In this document: in pieces, positions 6,269 to 8,787 of the stretch
Position numbering within the stretch: the first letter of the stretch is position 1
Layout: every line of letters begins with the position of its first letter
DNA from: a candidate division FCPU426 bacterium
GTDB lineage: Bacteria; Oederibacteriota; JAAXVQ01; JAUVAV01
Assembly: GCA_030619365.1 (NCBI GenBank)
Contig: JAUXBQ010000100.1
Span: 1 to 8,787, forward strand
Length of the DNA stretch: 8,787 bases
Direction of reading: 5' to 3'
Translations under genes and position numbers: made by a program
Notes under the pieces: model-generated
Told to the model about the DNA's origin: nothing
Databases searched by the model: none
What the model saw: only the letters and a program-made list of their open reading frames with translations

Positions 6269-8497
6269 ATGCCTCAACAGTTTCACCGAATCCTAATCGC
6301 CTGCCTGACCGGCCTGCTGTTAGTGCCGGCGCTTTCCTTTGGCGGGGAGACCCGACGTCAACAGTTCATGTTGGGCGACAACACGGAACGCATGTTCATC
6401 GAAGGTATCCGCCCCATGGGCATGGGCGGTGCCTTTATTGCCGTGGCCGACGACGAGAACGCCATGTTTTACAATCCGGCCGGCCTGGCCCGGGTCGATT
6501 ACTGGCGCTTCACATTTCCCAAGCTGCTGCTCGGTACGGACATCGCTTCCTGGGACAACCTGATCTACGTGTTGGGAAATACCGGGGCGTTCACGGAATT
6601 CATGGGCGGCAATGTCTCCGCCGATACCATTGCCGTGGTGGACCGGCTGTCCAATACGCGCATTCATTTTTTGAACCAGGAAAGCCTGACCTACATCCAG
6701 CCGGGTTTTGCCGGCGGGTTGTGGCTGTTCGACGACGTGCTCCTGGAAACCGGCGCCATTCTTCTGCCAGAGGCAAACTGGAACGTACGCGCCGGACTCA
6801 TACAAAACCTTTCCTGGGGCTTTGGCTGGGACATTCCCCAATTCGGGTACCTGGCGGCGGGCTTCACGCTCAAAGCCATTCAGCAGGTGAAATCCCTGGA
6901 AGAAAACCGCAGCGTCCTCGACTTTGGCGAACTCGACCTCACGGTGCAATGGGGCGCGGGCCTGGATTTGGGCGTCATTTACCAGCCGACCGAGGAAATC
7001 TCCGTGGCCTTCGTGATGGCGGATATTTACACCCGCCTGCTGGACGAGGTCATGGTGCCCAATATCAAGCTCGGTTTTGCCTATGAGCCCTGGTGGCTGA
7101 ATTTCGAGGACCTGGCCACAGTGCTGGCCGTGGATTTGGTGGAACTGAACTGGCAGGGGGACAATGAATGGAAAAACAGCCCCGACAACGCCGGGGCCAT
7201 TAATTTCACCAAGTTTCGCGTGGGCGTGGAATTCCTGCTTTCCGGCCTGATCGCCCTGCGCGGCGGCATGCACCAGGGTTATCCCACGGCCGGGGTTTCG
7301 CTGGTCACCAGTTTCATAAATATCGACTGGGCGTATTTTGGCAAGGAACTCGGCACCTACCCGGGCCAGAGCCCGGAGTGGAACCATCGTCTCTCCATTG
7401 ACTGGCACACCGGTGCCCTGGCCGCGCCGCCGGCCACGCCCACGCCTTCGCCCACGCCCACCGTGACCGTCACACCGACCGTGACCGCCACGCCCACCCG
7501 GCGCCCGACCGCGCAAGCCACCCTGACGGGCAAAGTCCCCAAGCTGCGCGGCACATTTATCGGGTTTACCGGCACCATCACCATCGTGCCCAAGCTGCCC
7601 GATGACCTGGGCGAGGTCCAATCCTGGAACCTGAAGATCACCAACCGCAGGGGCAAAGTCCTCAAGACCTACAAAGGCACGGGCTTCCCGGAAAAATCCT
7701 ACGTGTGGAACGCCAAGTACCGGCGCAAGCGCGTCTCGTCCAAGGCGCGCTATCCTTTCTTGCTCACGGTCAAGACCGCGGACAGCCAGACCAAGACCGT
7801 GGCCGGGACTCTGCTGATTACGGATACTATACCCAAGCTCTACACGAGTAAAAACTACGAGGTGTACCCGGACAAGGTGTATTTCTCAATCCGGAATCCG
7901 CTCAAGAATACCAAGAACTGGAAGCTGGACATCATTGACGCCGCCAACAATGTCATCCGCTCTTACCGCACCCAGGAGGAGCTTTTCAAGGCCTTTGCCT
8001 GGGACGCCAAGGACGAGAACGGCACCGTGGTGCCCAACAATACCTCGTACCGCTATGAATTGACCTACATCGACCAGAGCGATAACCAGATCCTAATCGC
8101 GGACAAGCTGCGTCCCGTACTGGGCCAGGTTTACCCCAACGAGAACCGCATTACCATCAAGGTCGGCGGGATCCTGTTCGACACGGGCAAGGCCTACCTG
8201 ACAGCCGAAATGTTCGACAAGGTCATCAAGAGCGCCTACCTGGTTCTGGACGAGCCCAATTGCCGGACCGTGATGGAAGGGCACACCGACTCGACCGGGC
8301 CGCGCAAACTCAACATGAAACTCTCGCTGGTGCGCGGCGAGTCCGTGCGCCGCTTCCTGGTGGACCAGCAGAACGTGCCGGATTACCAGCTCTCCATCAA
8401 GGGCTGGGGACCGACCAAGCCGATCGCCACCAACCGCACCGCGGCCGGACGCAAGAAAAACCGCCGGGTGGAAGTGACCATCCGAATTCCTGATTAA
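6269..8497 (+). CDS. PorV/FadL-like outer-membrane beta-barrel fused to FlgD-like Ig repeats and an OmpA peptidoglycan-binding domain
   Basis: A 742-residue outer-membrane protein. Signal peptide 1-25 (ALSFG before G26). Residues about 30-380 form the barrel; its N-terminal block GIRPMGMGGAFIAVADDENA and FYNPAGLARV (46-76) is the signature of PorV/PorQ, UPF0164 and FadL-like barrels. A Pro/Thr linker spans 388-413. Two related Ig-like modules, about 450-516 and 548-612, resemble FlgD-type Ig domains: W453/W551 and the WNAK/WDAK motifs (480, 578) are both 98 residues apart. The OmpA domain covers about 625-740: GHTDSTG (671-677), LSLVRGESVRRFL (685-697), GWGPTKPIATN (712-722) and NRRVEV (731-736). 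D674 and R689 match the peptidoglycan-binding Asp and Arg of OmpA with the same 15-residue spacing. The ribosome binding site GGGAGG (6257-6262) lies 6 bases before the ATG. Substrate and exact role are unknown; it is co-expressed with the lipoprotein upstream, and two terminators follow. Confidence 0.88.
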   Translation: MPQQFHRILIACLTGLLLVPALSFGGETRRQQFMLGDNTERMFIEGIRPMGMGGAFIAVADDENAMFYNPAGLARVDYWRFTFPKLLLGTDIASWDNLIYVLGNTGAFTEFMGGNVSADTIAVVDRLSNTRIHFLNQESLTYIQPGFAGGLWLFDDVLLETGAILLPEANWNVRAGLIQNLSWGFGWDIPQFGYLAAGFTLKAIQQVKSLEENRSVLDFGELDLTVQWGAGLDLGVIYQPTEEISVAFVMADIYTRLLDEVMVPNIKLGFAYEPWWLNFEDLATVLAVDLVELNWQGDNEWKNSPDNAGAINFTKFRVGVEFLLSGLIALRGGMHQGYPTAGVSLVTSFINIDWAYFGKELGTYPGQSPEWNHRLSIDWHTGALAAPPATPTPSPTPTVTVTPTVTATPTRRPTAQATLTGKVPKLRGTFIGFTGTITIVPKLPDDLGEVQSWNLKITNRRGKVLKTYKGTGFPEKSYVWNAKYRRKRVSSKARYPFLLTVKTADSQTKTVAGTLLITDTIPKLYTSKNYEVYPDKVYFSIRNPLKNTKNWKLDIIDAANNVIRSYRTQEELFKAFAWDAKDENGTVVPNNTSYRYELTYIDQSDNQILIADKLRPVLGQVYPNENRITIKVGGILFDTGKAYLTAEMFDKVIKSAYLVLDEPNCRTVMEGHTDSTGPRKLNMKLSLVRGESVRRFLVDQQNVPDYQLSIKGWGPTKPIATNRTAAGRKKNRRVEVTIRIPD
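7430..7507 (+). repeat. Pro/Thr-encoding repetitive tract inside the OmpA-fusion gene
   Basis: This C-rich stretch encodes residues 388-413, alternating P and T (ATPTPSPTPTVTVTPTVTAT and onward). A direct repeat accgtgaccg occurs at 7460-7469 and 7478-7487, an 18-base period. It is an interdomain linker between the barrel and the Ig modules and, by its repeat nature, may vary in length between strains. Confidence 0.75.
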
Positions 8498-8505
8498 GCG
8501 GCCAA

Positions 8506-8542
8506 TCCGGGCGCAGCTTTGGCCCGGAGCCCCGGCGTTTTT
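8506..8542 (+). terminator. Intrinsic terminator after the OmpA-fusion gene
   Basis: A perfect 7-bp stem, tccgggc (8506-8512) with gcccgga (8522-8528), has a 9-base loop and begins 8 bases after the stop codon. The T-run (8538-8542) starts nine bases beyond the stem, which is loose; a second short stem, ccgg (8524-8527) with ccgg (8532-8535), lies nearer the Ts. It probably ends the operon but may be leaky, which would fit the second terminator behind it. Confidence 0.55.
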
Positions 8543-8556
8543 ATTGGATCGATTTG

Positions 8557-8617
8557 ACAGGCCCGCCACGCATGCGCCCGGTATACACCGGGCAAGCAGG
8601 GGCGGGCCTGTTTTTTT
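8557..8617 (+). terminator. Strong two-tier intrinsic terminator
   Basis: An outer perfect 11-bp stem, acaggcccgcc (8557-8567) with ggcgggcctgt (8601-8611), encloses an inner perfect 7-bp hairpin, gcccggt (8576-8582) with accgggc (8587-8593) and an atac tetraloop. Seven T (8611-8617) follow at once. This is a very stable rho-independent terminator and the second in tandem after the operon. The stacked stems are longer than usual and could come from a REP-like repeat reused as a terminator. Confidence 0.8.
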
Positions 8618-8642
8618 CTCCCCCCAACCGGGCGGGCATTTG

Positions 8643-8651
8643 TGCTAAAAT
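8643..8651 (+). promoter_or_regulatory. Possible extended -10 element
   Basis: TG-C-TAAAAT (8643-8651) matches an extended -10, placed after both terminators where a downstream gene might begin. No acceptable -35 lies 16-18 bases upstream (the sequence there is C-rich), and no gene is visible before the window ends. Weak call. Confidence 0.2.
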
Positions 8652-8682
8652 CCTCCGTATCCAAATGGCGTATTAAAATGAC

Positions 8683-8787
8683 CACGAAGGCACGAAGGAC
8701 TGATCACGAAGAGCACGAAGGAAATATATAAAGGTTAAAAGCCTTAAAGTCTTTATTCCTTATTTTATTCTTTTCTTCGTGTCCTTC
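8683..8787. repeat. cacgaag direct repeats with an inverted copy at the window end
   Basis: The 7-mer cacgaag occurs four times on the + strand (8683-8689, 8691-8697, 8705-8711, 8714-8720) and once inverted as cttcgtg (8775-8781), within cttcgtgtccttc at the very end. Between them is an AT-rich stretch with no gene. Clusters of this 'accacgaaggcacgaag' text facing an inverted copy are familiar from intergenic regions of environmental bacterial genomes and look like a small non-coding repeat or MITE-like element. The right end continues beyond the window, so its boundaries are unknown. Confidence 0.6.

Noticed and set aside
8554..8587. TTGACA (8554-8559) with TATACA (8582-8587) as a promoter.
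   Set aside because: The spacing is 22 bases, too long, and both elements are part of the strong terminator hairpin.
8683..8720. The cacgaag repeats as a CRISPR array.
   Set aside because: Units are only 7 bases with spacings of 8-14 bases, no spacers of constant length exist, and no cas genes are present.

Overview
The window reads as chromosome of a Gram-negative (diderm) bacterium. It encodes a periplasmic HtrA protease, an outer-membrane lipoprotein, one likely and one clear outer-membrane beta-barrel protein, and an OmpA-type peptidoglycan anchor. Composition is GC-rich in the genes (G/C-rich third positions) with AT-rich spacers. The Pro/Thr linkers of the 'TPTPSPTPT' kind, FlgD-like Ig modules, a PorV/FadL-like barrel and scattered REP-like palindromes resemble genomes of uncultured phyla (FCB or Elusimicrobia/Goldbacteria-like lineages). 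That placement is only an impression; nothing here fixes the phylum. All real genes lie on the + strand, and no phage, IS or CRISPR genes are seen.

Layout. 1-216: non-coding, with REP-like inverted repeats, then a strong ribosome binding site. 217-1671: HtrA/DegP-type serine protease. 1731-1832: a compact control region with a perfect sigma70 promoter, an intrinsic terminator beginning within about ten bases of the predicted transcription start, and a Shine-Dalgarno sequence complementary to the terminator's 3' arm. 1838-3007 and 3004-4257: metK and ahcY, overlapping by ATGA, which make and recycle S-adenosylmethionine. 4287-5288: an exported, probable outer-membrane beta-barrel protein of unknown role, 29 bases behind ahcY and probably in the same transcript. 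5301-5328: a perfect 28-base palindrome. 5380-5409: a second near-consensus promoter. 5444-6250 and 6269-8497: a two-gene operon of a TPR lipoprotein and a 742-residue outer-membrane protein that joins a PorV/FadL-like barrel, a Pro/Thr linker, two FlgD-like Ig repeats and a C-terminal OmpA domain. 8506-8617: two terminators in tandem. 8683-8787: direct and inverted copies of a cacgaag repeat, cut by the window edge.

How the parts fit. metK and ahcY give the methylation cycle (SAM synthesis, then removal of the inhibitory product SAH). The other genes concern the envelope: protein quality control (DegP), an OM barrel, and an OM lipoprotein co-expressed with a peptidoglycan-tethered barrel. 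The most notable points are the unusual barrel-Ig-OmpA fusion with its lipoprotein partner, and the promoter-terminator-SD arrangement in front of metK, which matches no SAM riboswitch class I can recognise by eye.
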